Positions 34,467 to 46,644 of a stretch of DNA of 64,000 nucleotides are shown here, one piece after another. Below the pieces are notes generated by a model that saw nothing but the letters and a program-made list of their open reading frames with translations, searched no databases and was not told the DNA's origin. Position 1 is the first letter of the stretch. Each line of letters starts with the position of its first letter. The translations under genes and the position numbers were made by a program. The stretch comes from Zopfochytrium polystomum. Its lineage: Eukaryota; Chytridiomycota; Chytridiomycetes; Chytridiales; Chytridiaceae. Location of the stretch: assembly GCA_025765615.1 (NCBI GenBank), contig JAIVFJ010000028.1, positions 398,360 through 462,359 on the forward strand. Direction: 5' to 3'.

Positions 34467-37400
34467 CTACACATAGGTCGCCGGATAGTACCCGACCGGC
34501 ATTCCCGCAACGCCCGCTAGAAACTCGCTGTTGCTGCTGCTCGCGGCGGCGGGCATCGTCACGATCGGCGTCAGCGTCGGGTACATCTTGTCCTCGCCCC
34601 GCGCCCCCTTGACCAAACAGCTGATCCAGTGCAGCGCCAGCCGCTCGCTGCCCGCCGCGATCCACAGCTCGCGCGGCACGCGCCCGCCGTCCCACGTCAG
34701 CGGCGCAGCAGCGGAAGCATTCGAAGCCGCAGTCGAAGCGGCGTTGGCCCACCCGGACCGCGTCAGCGTCGAGTTCGGCCGCATCTCCGCCCTACCCGCG
34801 GACACCGATGTTGGCGCGTCCAGCACCCGCAGCCGGAACCGGTACCGCGCGTCGCCGCCGCCGCCGCCACCGCCGCCGAGCGCCGGCGACAGCTTGTCCG
34901 CGGCGTCCGCGAGGATCCGCCGCGCCGCCGCCGTCACCGCCGAGGACCCCGCCGCCGCCTTGCCGCGCTCCCACCGGTCGCGCCACCCGGCCTGCTGCTG
35001 CTGAGGCTGCGCCTGCTGCTGTTGCACATTCGGCGCGGCGACGGCGGCGGAAGCGGGGGCAACGGCCGGATTCGCGGCGCCAGCGGGAAGCTGCGGCGGC
35101 GTTGTCGCGTCGTCAAAGGGGCAGACTTCGACGAGCGGTGCGGCCGCGGCTGAGTCGCGAAGCGGAAGGGCGAGGTCGGGCGTGAGGTACGTCTTGTCCT
35201 TGTAAATCTTGAGCGCGGAGCGGGTGAGCACGCACCAGCGCGCGACCCACGGGTGCGAGGAGGAGGAGGAGGATGAGGAGGAGGAGGAAGAGGAGGAGGA
35301 GGAGGCGGCTGTGGAGGCGGGCGCGAGGCGCACGTGGAGGGTTGAGGAAAGGATCGGCGCTTCGGCCGAGTCGTATTCGTCGTCGGTGTCGGGCGGGGTG
35401 CGGGCGAGCGCGGAGTGGGCTGTTGGAGGGCTTTGCTGGGGGTTGTGCTGGGCCGCAGCCGGCGCGGGGTTGGGTCGGTCGAGGGACGATGGTGCGGTGG
35501 TGGTGGTGAGTTCGGGCGGGTTGTTCGGGTACCCGTCGTCTCCGTTGATAGCCCCGCCATCCACATCTTCCACCGCCTCCGCCTCGCCGCGGAAAACGTC
35601 TTGCTCCACCTCCTGCAGCTCTTCTTCTTCTTCCGCTACTTCGTCCAAGCCAGCGCCAACTATAGTCAATGCGCCGCGGTCGTCGCCCGCAATAAATGAA
35701 AAGTAGTGACTGTTCCTCGCCGCATCGGCTGCAATGCTCGCCGAGCCGTTCGCCATCTTCTTTCTCGCCTCCATCGCGCTGTACCCGCTGCCCTGGCTCC
35801 TGCGGAGCAAGCTGGGCCGCGTGGCCGATGACGACCCCGACTTTCGTGGCAGAGAGTCCTTGGTAAGAAGGTTGGTAGCAACGGCAGGGGAAAGTGAGGT
35901 GCGGCGCGGGGCGACGACACCGGAGCCGGCGCGGAGGAGCGAGAGGGTGGAGACGAGGGCGGGATTGAGGGTCCTCGAGGTCATGTAGCTCGGCTGCAAC
36001 GGTTCCACAACGTGTTCGTCCTTCGGGGGCGGGGTCGGCGGGTCCATGAGCGTGGACGACTGCGAGACCATGCTCGTGTGAAAACTGCCACTTGCGCCAC
36101 TCCCAGAGTCTGGGCTACGGACATCCAAGGCACTGTTGACAATCTCCGCGTCCGGTTGGATATGCCCCTCACGTACCTCCGTCGAGGTCGCCGCGACGGC
36201 GCTTGCACGGTCGCTGCTCCCTGCTGGCGACACGTTCCACTGCGGGCTGAGCGTGATGGGGTCAAGAGCAAGGTCAAGCGCGGGCAGTCGCAGTTGCTGC
36301 TCAGGGTCGATGGCATCGCCGGACGGCCGCCTGCCACCAATCCTGTCAAAGGTCATTGCCGGCTCGCCCCAGGAGCCCTCCGCATCCTGCAATACGACTG
36401 TGATGTCGCGGCCGAGTGTGCCTCCTCGGCCTTGCGCCAGAGGTTCAACAAGGTTCCCCCCAGTGCGACCGCCGATTGATGCAACCGTCGCACGTGTGAT
36501 GGTTCCGTCGTCATAGGATGTGTCGCCCAAATCCCATGCACCACCACCACCACCATTCTCCGCAGCCGAGTGGTACACATCCGCTAGAATCGGATCGGAT
36601 CCAACTGTCTCTTTCGGTGGTACATCCGGAGCATACCCAGCAAGAGCCCCGTCGAGGATGCCAGGCGGCGGAAACAGTCCGTCCATGGGCGATATGGTGA
36701 ACGTGCCGACGTCGTCGAAGCCTTCGCGCATGATTTGCGCAAAGCAGTCTCTGTGAACGGAAGTGGCAGCGAGAGCGAAAGCGTCCGAAACGATTTCTGC
36801 GGCGAGCTCGATCTCGTCGAGGTGCCATGCACACCAAGCTTTGTTGACGATGACCTCGAAGGCGTGGATGGTGTACGAGAGGCCGTGGCGGTCGAACGGG
36901 ATGGAGGGAATAGACGGCACCATGAACTGGTCGGGAGGACGAAAACAAAAAGATCCATGAGATTTGAGGTGGGGCGGGAGCGTTGCCCTTTGTTGCGTTA
37001 CCTCCTGCATCTTTTGGAACTGGTCAAAAGCCTTTTCAAACTCTCCGCATCGTGCGAGGCAGACCGCTTTGACCCATCTTGCCATCATGTTGAGGTCGCC
37101 GTCGCCCGTGAAGCAGTACGGGATGCGCTCGTCAATAACTTCGACGGCATCGCGGTCGTGCCCGGGGATCTGAGAGAGGACGATGGCAATGTTGAGGGCG
37201 ACCAGCGCGTTTTGCGAGCGATCCTTTATTTGCTGTTTCGATGATTGTGGGGCAGGAATTTGCGCGCAGCCGACATCAGTGAAGGTAATGGTAAAAGTTA
37301 GTTGGCGCACGTACGCTGAGGCACTCGAGGGCGAGCAGAAAGTTTGCGGCGGCGTGGTGGGCCAGGGCGTCCCTCCAAAAGGTCCAGTCCCACACGGCCA

Positions 37401-37503
37401 TCGGCGGGCCCTTTGAGGGCGGAGGCGGGGGAGGCAGCGGCAGCAGGCGTCCCGTCGTGGATGACGTCGTCGAGGGGCCAGGCCAGGCTGCAGGTGGGGC
37501 CAT
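34467..37503 (-). CDS. p67phox/NoxR-like TPR protein with a PH-like C-terminus
   Basis: Three exons (37315-37503, 37002-37232, 34467-36926), all phase 0, give 959 residues. The first 200 or so resemble the four-TPR N-terminus of p67phox/NoxR: VWDWTFWRDALAHHAAANF, NALVALNIAIVLSQIPGHD, WVKAVCLARCGEFEKAFDQF and DRHGLSYTIHAFEVIVNKAW, the last matching the DY..LGL.FKL...EVL.N block. A long disordered middle follows. The C-terminus (about 697-890) looks like a PH domain split by low-complexity inserts: WVARWCVLTRSALKIYKDK, YRFRLRVLD, and a closing helix ELWIAAGSERLALHWISCLV. Classical NoxR carries PB1 or SH3 domains instead. If the TPR part binds Rac, this would regulate an NADPH oxidase at membranes; that is inference. 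Acidic and Ser runs near 680 are expansions. Confidence 0.6.
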
Positions 37504-38575
37504 GACTGATGACTGATGACCGATATGGATGATTGTGTAGTAGGTATGCAAGGCGAGAGGACGGGGGGGGGGGGGAGGGGCAAGTGCGAGTGCGCTGCTA
37601 CGGCGGCCAGCACCGTGAGGAGGCGAGGAAGAGGGATGGGTGCGGGGCGGGGAGGGCGCGGGAGAGCGAAGGAACGGACCGCGGCTGGCGGCAGCGGGAT
37701 GCGGCGGCGTCGGGCGGCGCCGAGACCAAAAGCGAAAGGAAAAAAGGTAGGACACTTCGCCCAAACGTAATAAATATTCCAATTTCATCCACCGCAGTCA
37801 GAACGGCGGCGGCAGCGGCGGCGAAGGCAACTGCCTGTCTGTCTGTCTGTCTGTCTGTCTGTCTGGCTAACCTTAAGTCAGTCTGCCTGTCTGTCGTTTG
37901 CATCCCACAACAAGCGCTGTGCATGAATTTTCTTGAACCGGTCGGCTGGACAAAGAAGGCGCCGCCACCTGCACATCCAACGCGCGACTCGCGGCGAGGC
38001 CGATCCACAACGCTCGCTAAAGGCCGAATGCGCACACCCTCCACACTCCAAAGTGAAATAACGTTTGTATGTGCAACTCCCTCCCCTCTTTTCGGTGTGT
38101 TGAAACCATTCAAACCCCCATCCTCCCCCCCCCCACCTGCAGCTAGACCGGTTTCTTCAATCCCGGGGTTATTCCAATCGCACTCGTGTGCGCTTTGTGG
38201 ACGTGCCGTGTGGGAATCACCCGCATTGTTCCATCATGTTTTCCCTTGTCACACACAACACAATGTGTTTTGCTCCCACTCACGCTCACACTCGTTCGCG
38301 TACGGTCACAGCCTCGCCCGCAGGAATTCTTTGCGATGATAAAGGCAAAAAGGGAATTATCGCTCATTATTAATATTGCTGTTTCCGCGGACGAGCCCGA
38401 GCGAAGACCAAATCAAGTGATAACTTGACAATAAGCAAAAAAGAAAAGAAAAAAAAAGAAAAAAGTGGCAGTTTGAACCACCACGACAAGCAAAACCGGA
38501 AAGCTTTTCTTCCTCTTTTTTTCTTTGTCTTCCAGGAAATCAATAAAATGGGAAGGCCGACGACGCCTGTCCCCA
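37504..38575. other. Divergent intergenic region
   Basis: Lies between the TPR-PH gene (-) and the ankyrin-like relic (+). It has a CTGT array (37833-37865). No TATA box or extra gene could be supported. Confidence 0.4.
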
Positions 38576-39756
38576 ATGACAACCAACACCACCGAAGCTG
38601 CCCTCAGCGGGCCTCTCCCGTGGCTGGCCGTTCGGAACACCTTCGACCTCCTGCCCGCTCAAGACCCCTTCCGCCTGTCCACCATCCTCCGCCTTCCTTC
38701 GCTCCAGGCGATCGCCCTCCAGGCGATCCCGTCCGCCTCCGTGGACGCAGCTTGTGTGAGCGGCGACGCATCGCTCCTCGACTTTCGCCTCAACCACCGC
38801 CACCTCGGTGAGCACCCTCCACAGTCGCCGCCGTCCCCTCAGCTCGTCCGAGCGACTCAGCGGCGGGAGGCGCTTTTTCACGCCGCCCCCCAACCGCGAC
38901 GGCCACCTCGAGTGGACAGAAAGGGCCGTCGACGACGCGAGCAAAAACGGCCACGTCCACTTCCTGGACTGGTGGGCGCGCTCCGGGCTGGCCATGGCCT
39001 TTTCCGAACGCGCGATGGACCTCGCCTCCTGCAACGAACACATTGACGTTCTCCAGTGGTGGGTGGACCGTGCGGCCTCTGCTGGCGTGGACCTCCGTTG
39101 GACGTATCAGGCGATGGGCGGCGCCATGTACCATCAACGCGTCAACGTTCTGCAGTGGTGGAAGGACAGCAGGCTGGACCTGCGATACGACGCCGACCTC
39201 AGCCATCAGATTCGGAGAACTGACGCTCATCTGCGCGACATCGTTCGAGTGCTCGAGTGGTGGAGGGACGGACAGCGGGCTTCTCGTTAACTGGAGCGGC
39301 CTGATGGACGATATGAGCGTCGGCGGCAGCGTCGAAGCGCTAGAGTGGCTGAAAAACAGCGGTCTCTCCCTCGAGTGGACGGTGAATTCAATGAATCTTG
39401 CGAGCGCAAACAACCACGTGCCGGTTTTGCAGTTGTGGGAGGACAGTGGGCTGGAGTGCAAGTGGGACGACAGCGGGATTGAGCTCGCGCGTCGAAGCCA
39501 ATTGAAAAATGTGCTGAATTGGTGGATACACAGCGGTCTCTTGGTGGACGGGTCTTTGATGGAAGACGAGGCCAAGGAAAACGATGATTCGACAACGACA
39601 CTAATGTCGCGGTTGGTGCGGCTTCCACGGCTTCAAAGTCATTTTCCGGCCGCGAAACCGCCTTCATGGTCGGGGCAATGGGCACGCTCGTTGTATCGGC
39701 TGTCGCGGCGGGCCTTTTCGGAATGGCTCGCAAGACGGCGTCTGCCCTTTGAATGA
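38576..39756 (+). pseudogene. Ankyrin-like WW-type repeat gene, frameshifted
   Basis: Three consecutive frames together encode one protein of about 370 residues. The N-terminus (LRLPSLQAIALQAI, then VDAACVSGDASLLDF) is followed by repeats of the form ERA(V/M)D.AS..GH(V/I).(V/F)L.WW..SGL: RAVDDASKNGHVHFLDWWAR, RAMDLASCNEHIDVLQWW, and SLEWTVNSMNLASANNHVPV. This is the divergent ankyrin-type repeat common in chytrid families. Frame 1 breaks near 38815, where I found no phase-compatible intron. Frame 2 breaks near 39272, where GGAC is tandemly duplicated (GACGGACAGCGGG); removing one copy restores the repeat register. The frame then stays open to 39756. Confidence 0.65.
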
Positions 39757-39816
39757 TAAGTTTGAATGATAAGTTGGAATAGCGATTGTGTAAATAACAA
39801 GTGCAAAGGAAGTAGG

Positions 39817-42550
39817 ATGGCAAGCGAAGCCATCGCTGGCACCGGGAAGGCGGGTATTAATGGCATAAGTTCGTTATGGCGGCCGCCAATTCATTTTTAT
39901 ACTTGCTTTGGTTGCATGGATATGGGGACAGACAACCATCGAGGTGTGGCATGGGCTGCTTCCGCAGCAGCCGCAGCAGCAGCCGCAGCAGCCGCAGCAG
40001 CACCAGCAGCAGCCGTTGAGTCGGCAGCAGCCCTCCAACAGTTGCAGCTCTCGCATCCTCGCCGCATGTCGCACCATCTTCTGGCCCGCCCTGCATCGTC
40101 CTATTCTGCTGCTCCTGCGACTGCTTTCACCCGACCACGTCTGGTACCGCTACCTCCGCCACCAGTGGTCCCCGCCAAACGACCGCATTCTCCATCGCCA
40201 ACGCTGGATCGCGGTCCAAAGAGGCAGCCATCTGACCCACCCATCGGACATAAAGCATCGACGCTCGGTCCCGCTGCTTTGCCGTCACCTCTGAAGCTGG
40301 AACCGCCCAAGCACGCGCCACATCCACCCGCGTCCACCTACCCTGCAGCTGTTACGCCTTCTCCATCCTTGCAAACATTGAAACATGTTACCACGGGCTC
40401 CTACGTCGAGTTCTTGTCGTCCGATCGACCGCCAACTTTCACGGGGGGTCTTGTTTCATCGCCCACCCATATGTCAGAAGATGAGCGTGCGTCACCCATA
40501 CAAGGCGACCGCCTCACTGTCGAAAGCCTGGGAAAGCCAGCAGTCACTGTCGCCGACCGCACACCCCTCTCGACGCCAGGGATCCGCCGGAGTCGCAGCT
40601 TGACTCCGATGGAGCTGTCAGACGGAGAGGTCGACCAAAGTCCTCGTCCGAGACCGAGTACGGCGGTGGATATTGGGCAGACCGATGCCGTTGCCCCAAT
40701 GGTAAAGGAGCGTCCAAACGACTCGTCCGAACAGCAGCCCTTGAACGACCAAAGTGTACCGTCTAATGCTGCCGCATCAATTCACGGCGAGGGGATCTCC
40801 TCACCAGCAGCTGCACAGAGCGAACAGTCGCAACCACTTAGTTTAGCGCTGCCAGAAGAGCGACCGTTCAAGCCGGTGTCCAAAGCCGGTGCGCCGGCCG
40901 TTTGGGCAGACGCACATCACGTAATGGAAACAATATTAGTGAGCAGGATAAGGCGGTCGCTCGGTTTTCTTCTGTCGGCGTGGTGCGAAATCCGTGCCGC
41001 TAAGAGCACAGAGGAGGACCTCGGACTCGGAGTAAAACAACTGGTATTGAGCCTCTTCAGGAACTTTCTGGACCAAAGGTGATCTTGGTGCGATGCTCGT
41101 TTCCCAAAGACTGTCTGACGTGTCTCCACCGCCTCACAGCTCGTTTGCCCGTGTGTGCAACGCTGACGAGCCATCCCTTCTATCCACCGTAACATCCATT
41201 CTGATTCATCACTACCTCCGAATTCATTTCGACAATACACCCGCTCCTTCTCAGTCTCCCCTTGACATTTATTCGCTCGAAGTCTCTGATTTTCCGCTTT
41301 GCAAGAACGCGACTGATCACACTCTGACGCTTGACTGTGTCCTTGCGGATGTGTTCACCCAAATCAATGTACTCAGTCCAAAGCGTTTAAGCGTTGTGGA
41401 GGCAACGTTCGAAGAGTGGGAGAGCGCGTGGTATATGCTCGCTTCATTGCAGTGCTTTTCCGTTGCCGACATCGTCGCTCTGGAGCTCGAGAAGCCGGGT
41501 AGGACTTCTGTTTTGTTGGCGTCTTTGTGAACCCTCTGGTGCTCTTTTCGCATTTGTGGCTCACCACCACGGCAATACGCAGATACGCCCGATTCATTGG
41601 ATGCTGGCTTTTCTCCCACTGATAGAGCCCTCGCGATCTTGGATCTCCTTACAAACCGCAAACCACCTGTCGACGCAGAGCTTCGACGAAAATGCGCAGG
41701 TGCAACTGATCTTATCGACTTGATACGACTGCATATCCTTCATATCACGTACTTTCGCAACCCATACCTACCGGCACGAACGCGTCAGCGGATCACTCGC
41801 TGGTTCGAGGGTGCTGTAAGCGCACTGCAAGCTTCGAAGAAGAAGGCTGGTGCAGGTGGTGTCGAAAACGCAGCCAGCAGTGGCGGTGTGGGCGGCTCGG
41901 GGCCATTACCAATCAAAGAACAGCCATTGACGGCCACCGCATGCAGTGATGGCGGTCACGGGGCGGCCGTTTTCTCGAATGAAACGCTAAGCGCCGGCGT
42001 TTCAGATATTTGCGTGAAACCTTTCATGATGGTACGCAGGGAGGAAGCCCTGCTGCGAAAGGTAAACGCAGTCTTGAGACGGGAGAAGAAGAGTGGCTCG
42101 ACCGCAACCGCGTGTGTCCCGTCACCGGCACCAACCTCTGCAAGAACTCCGCTCCCGTCACCGACCCGCGTCTCGAAACCAACCATGCCGCGCACCCCCG
42201 CCAAGTCGACAGCCGCAATACTAGTCCCTACGCAAGCCCTCCCCCCCCACCCTCACACTCCCAGCGGCGACACCCTTGCCCCGCCGCCGCCGCCACCACC
42301 GGCGCGTCCGCGCCTCTTTGTCCTCCAGCACCACCACCGCGGCGACCCCTTTGTCCACACGTGCGGCCCCCAGAGCGCGGTGTACCTGACGTCGCGCCCC
42401 GCGCCCGTCACTGACCCCACCGAGTGCGCGGGGATCGCGAGCCCGGCGATGCTCAACCTGCTCACGTCGGCGGCGTGGCGCGGGGACGCGGCTCTGCGGC
42501 TGGTCGAAGCCGCGAAGAGGGTTGTCGGCGGGTTTGGCAGGATCGTGTGA
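39817..42550 (+). CDS. Unknown protein with low-complexity N-terminus
   Basis: I do not recognise it. Three exons (39817-41078, 41140-41498, 41583-42550) join in phase to 862 residues. The N-terminus has an Ala run of about 14 (near 50), then a Pro/Ser-rich region of 280 residues. From about 370 the sequence is ordered and helical: WADAHHVMETILVSRIRRSL, LLSTVTSILIHHYLRIHF, and TFEEWESAWYMLASLQCFSV, then RALAILDLLTNRKPP and LIRLHILHITYFRNPYLP, ending in a Pro-rich stretch and a helix LRLVEAAKRVVGGF. The middle has the look of a helical cyclin-like or VHS-like fold, but I cannot assign a family. The start could also be the ATG at 39916. Confidence 0.6.
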
Positions 42551-42581
42551 GTTAGGAGGGAGGCGGGGAAGACGGGGGCAT

Positions 42582-42619
<38 letters not shown>

Positions 42620-43243
42620 CCTACTCTTTTTCTTCCTTTTGTGCATCTGTGCATGGACCCGGTATCTGATATTGGATTGGACTTTTGTGGAGGTTTTTTG
42701 TTTGTTCGGAGGAGGAGGAGGTGGTGGCGTTTGCTCGCAACGTGCTGTGTTGGACAAGTGTCGCTTTAATTTTTTTTTCCTTTTTTTCCCCCCTTTTTTT
42801 CTAGCGGATTCTAGCGGATCCATGCAAATTGTATTGCGGCGTTGCGGAATGAAGCAACGATGCATTCATTTGATGCGTTCGGCAAATTTAGCCCTCCCGG
42901 AAAGTATGGGCACGAGTTCAAGTGTGAACGGATTTCTGGACCATCTGCTCCCCGACATGGCAAACCGTCCGTACGAGCCGACCCTTGGTCCGTGTTCACG
43001 GTATCAAAGGGCTAGCACAAACTGTCTCAATCGCTTTCTTGCTTTGCCCCACTTACTTAACACTCACGAGTACAAACAACCTCATTGACAGCGACAATCA
43101 GCTTTCGTGTTGAAATATTTGTTCTTCAGCCCCGCTATCGCCGGTCTGCGGTTGGGGAGAGGTCAGGCAAAGAATACATGTATCATCGGACTGAATTGTC
43201 CAAAGCGAATCCGACAGCCGGCACAACCGCGCCTCCAGGCATG
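42551..43243. other. Intergenic region with a 33-base T run
   Basis: A T run spans about 42582-42614. The rest shows no coding support. It holds the 3' flank of the unknown gene and the former upstream region of the F-box/ankyrin relic. Confidence 0.4.
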
Positions 43244-43790
43244 GCAACAGCAAGGACGCCCCCAACCTTGCCGTTTTCCCAATCCACTATCTGCCCGACG
43301 AGATCGTGTACCGCCTCGGCCTCTTCTGCCCTTACCGCTCGCAGGAGAGCACTGAACGATGTCATGAAACCGGAGAGTGACGAAGAGCTTTTGCGCCGTT
43401 TTCGGTCCCAATTGCTGGCGACGAATGGGCCAAAAACGAAAGTTTGGTATCCGGCGCCCTTCACAAGGCGGCACGGGCAGGGAGTGTGAACATGGTGAGG
43501 TTCTGCCTGGAAAACGGCGCAGACTCGCTGTCGAAATCGACCGAGAAAGCCCTCGAGCGCGGGCAATCAGAGCCGGCCATTCGCCGGTGGTCCAAACCTT
43601 GCTGGACGCGTCGGTTCCGGTTTCCGAATTGCACGTTCAGTGGAGCGATGGACGCCTGGAACACCAAGCGATCACCGCACCCCTCGAAATTTTGAATATG
43701 CTCTTGAACCGCGGAGCGAAACCAAGTCTGGAAAGCCTTCTGGATGTTCACCTCCTTTCCGCCCTAATTTTTGCGTCCCAGCAAGACTCT
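43244..43790 (+). pseudogene. F-box/ankyrin-repeat gene relic
   Basis: Fragments in three frames line up as one former protein. The first has an F-box-like start FPIHYLPDEIVYRLGLFCPY and stops at 43379. The second frame (from about 43345) reads SDEELLRRFRSQLL. The third carries ALHKAARAGSVNMVRFCLEN followed by GADSL, a clear ankyrin repeat. The first reading frame then resumes with RAGHSPVVQTLLDASV and PLEILNMLLNRGAKPSLE. At least two shifts (near 43345-43440 and 43560) cannot be explained by GT-AG introns, since there is no room. It converges on the CBM5/12-DUF3421 gene. Confidence 0.6.
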
Positions 43791-43805
43791 GATAAGAAAA
43801 GAAGG

Positions 43806-44814
43806 TCATTGCATTTTGGCGCCCCTCTCCAACATTACGTAAGAAATATTCAATCCAAACATGCGCCCCGCTTTGCCGACTTGGACGCCACCCTGGAAGT
43901 AACAGCGTCCCGCATCGAGAGGCAAGCCGTCGCTTTCCGTGCCGAGCTGGATGGCGTCACTCGGGATGTTCTTTCCGTCGCACAAGCACCAATAAACTGG
44001 TCCCCCTCGAGCTTGCTGCTGCTGGGCTGAAAAGGTATGCACCCATTGCTGCCGCTTCTGGTCCTCCGAGTGGCTTTCGGAGAATCTGTGCACCGAATAC
44101 GCGCCGGCGCCGAAAACAGCTGCGCCGGCAGTGATGCTACCGGCGACCTGAGGTGTGAAGCAGGGAGGGTTAGTTGGACACGCATAAGAAAAGCAAACCT
44201 ACCATTGCTGTGTTGGAACCGATCTGTTGGTTCTCGGGGCCTGCCGGCTGCCCATGTACTTGCTGAAAGTTGTTGCCGGGCTGGGCGGTCTGTTCGTGTC
44301 CTCCTTGGGGTGGCGCGTATCCCGGTTGGTGGCCGCCAGCTTGTGGCGCGCCAAAGCCAGCCTGAGGACCAGCTAACGTGGGGCGCATGGCAAGTCGAGT
44401 AAAGCCAGCTACACTACCATGCGTTTGAGTATAGCCAGCCATTCCGCCGAATGACGAAGCGTTCCAGCCTAGAACGGGGGCCCACAGAGCCGGAGTGGCC
44501 TTGGGCCGCCACACGGCTTGCGACATGTGGGGCTGCGTATGCAGCAAATGGCATCCTCGAGCGCAAAAAAAAAAAAACAAACCTGGATAGCCGAGTAAGC
44601 GATCCCTTCATAGGTCACGCGAGAGCCGGCCGTGCAGTTCGTTTCGGGTTGCCCTGCGCGAGGAACGAAAATGGTCGTCAATCCAAAAAGCACGGACAAA
44701 TGACGCTAGGAGTGGTCAAGGTCAACGAGCGGGCGGCGGGGAACACGCCGAGGTCTCACGAAAGAAGGGGGGAGCGAACATGCAGCAGCTGGAGGACTCA
44801 CACTCATTATCCAT
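43806..44814 (-). CDS. CBM5/12 chitin-binding module fused to DUF3421
   Basis: Four exons (44802-44814, 44583-44653, 44203-44532, 43806-44147) join in phase to 251 residues; exon 1 is 13 bases. An N-terminal CBM5/12-type module (about 8-48) shows GSRVTYEGIAYSAIQPHMSQ and VWRPKATPALWAPV, the usual V.Y.G..Y.A...H.SQ..W.P..TPALW pattern. A Gly/Gln/Pro-rich linker follows, then a hydrophobic stretch (VAGSITAGAAVFGAGAY, about 138-154). The C-terminal 80 residues match DUF3421: GKNIPSDAIQLGTESDGLPL, AGRCYFQGGVQVGKAG. DUF3421 is a beta-rich repeat found in natterin-like and many fungal proteins, with unclear function. No classical signal peptide is seen, so it may be cytosolic, or the hydrophobic stretch may span a membrane. 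Confidence 0.75.
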
Positions 44815-45590
44815 TGTTGCTCGTGCTGATAGACTCGGGCAGTAATCGACGCAGGAGATGTTTCCAGCGTGTGTGTGCTGGTCGGATGTGAAGGGGCTGT
44901 GGGTGGCAGTGGCAGCGTGGGCACAGAGTGGATGCGCAATGGGGCAGCCTCTTTCATACTCTGCATATTCGAGCGAGCGATCCGTGACTGCGGCGCTGCG
45001 TCCGCCTTTTCACTCTGAGGAAAACTTGACAGCAGGCGAAACATCCCTTTGCCTTCCCTCCTCCTCGCCGTCCCTCCAAACCCGAAAGATCTCCCGCACG
45101 AAGCTCCCCGCCCGACAAATTCAAGGTGGGACATTAAGGTTCCCGCTTCGCCCAACGCTGCACACAGCACGAGAGGCAAAAAGGCCCGCCGCGCAGCGAG
45201 CTCCGGAGCCAGAGAGAGGCTTTACTTTCCCCCTTCTTGGGGGGTCAACTATTCCTAAATTAGTCGGCTTGGCTTTTGAATGTCGACTATCCCAGTCTTT
45301 TTCGTTGCCAGCAGCTATTATAATTCTCCAACACACACACTCTCTCGCTCTCTCTCTCCTCTCTTTCTCCCTTCACCTGCCCAAAAAGGACGAACAGAAA
45401 CAACAGCAGGAAATCCGCGCGCTGGGCCGGGGGCGCGCGGAGACTCGGCGGAGACTCGGCGGAGTCCTGTTTCAACTGGTGTACTTTTTCTCTTTGTTTC
45501 TTTCGGTGTTTTTCAAATTTTCGTTTCTCAAGGCTGAGCACCGAAGGGTTTTTTCTGGCGCTCAGCCCGCTCCTAAACCATACACACCCT
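44815..45590. other. Divergent upstream region
   Basis: Lies between the CBM5/12-DUF3421 gene (-) and the small secreted peptide gene (+). No gene can be supported; the 245-codon + frame at 44858-45595 has no motif. A TATA box for the right-hand gene lies at the right edge. Confidence 0.4.
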
Positions 45591-45597
45591 TATAAAA
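45591..45597 (+). promoter_or_regulatory. TATA box of the small secreted peptide gene
   Basis: TATAAAA in the context CCTTATAAAAGCA, about 132 bases before the ATG at 45729. It is the best core promoter element in the window. Confidence 0.55.
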
Positions 45598-45728
45598 GCA
45601 CGCGAACGATCGTGCGAGAAGGCATATCAGCTACACATATTTCCCGCCTACCCCACTTCCCCCGGTTCCCTCCCTCACCGCAAACGTGCTTTACACAAGC
45701 ACCTCCAGAAACAGGAAAGAAAAGAAGA

Positions 45729-46573
45729 ATGCTCCTCGGCCGCAGCTTCCCGTCACTCGCCGCGCTCGTCCTCGCCGTCCTGGTTCTCATCGCCGCTCTC
45801 GGCAGCCTGCCCGCTCACGCGGCGCCCGCGAGCATTTTCAGTAAGGCCCCCACCCACCTCTCGATTCTCCCCCCACAAACATGTTAAGGTGTTACTGACC
45901 TCCCCCCCTCCTCCCCTTTAACTCCTTTCGTTTCATTCACCACCCGCTGCCGGTATTTCAAAAAAGACAATGCGAAAGGCGCCAGCGGCAAGGGTAAGCG
46001 CGATAGCTCTTTTTTATTTTTAACTTTTTTTTTTCGGGGGGGCCGCAGGGCGGGTCTCTGAGGGATTTGACAAAGCTAATTATTTTTTTCTTCTCGCCCC
46101 AGCCGGTGCGCGGCAGGCAGCAGGCTCGGTCGGCGGCAGCAGTAGCGGCGGTGGATGTAAGCGCGCCTTTTTTTTTGTGTTTTGCGCGGTCGCTTCAGTC
46201 AGCGAACGGAAAATGACACCCTCTTTACTTTATCCCCTTCCCGGTTTTCTCCTTGAATGCAAGCCAAAAACTGGGCCAAGTCGCTCGAAAATATGGTACG
46301 CTCTGCCACTTCTTCTCAGAAGGGAGGCGGCGGGGTATTCAGCCGCCTTGCTAGTAGCCTCAGGAACTTAGGTTCAGGCGGTCAGTTTTTTTTTTTTTTT
46401 TTTTTTTTTTTGTGAGATGTTTGTTTTCGGCTTTTTGTGGCCCTCTCGTTGAACACAAACAAAATTTAACTCCTCGCTTGCCTTCTTTTATTACTCGGTC
46501 TTTCGCCCACACGCTTCTAGTGAAGAGGGTAAGGGTCTTTTTCAGTTTCGGACAAGATTGTTTGCTCACCCTT

Positions 46574-46644
<71 letters not shown>

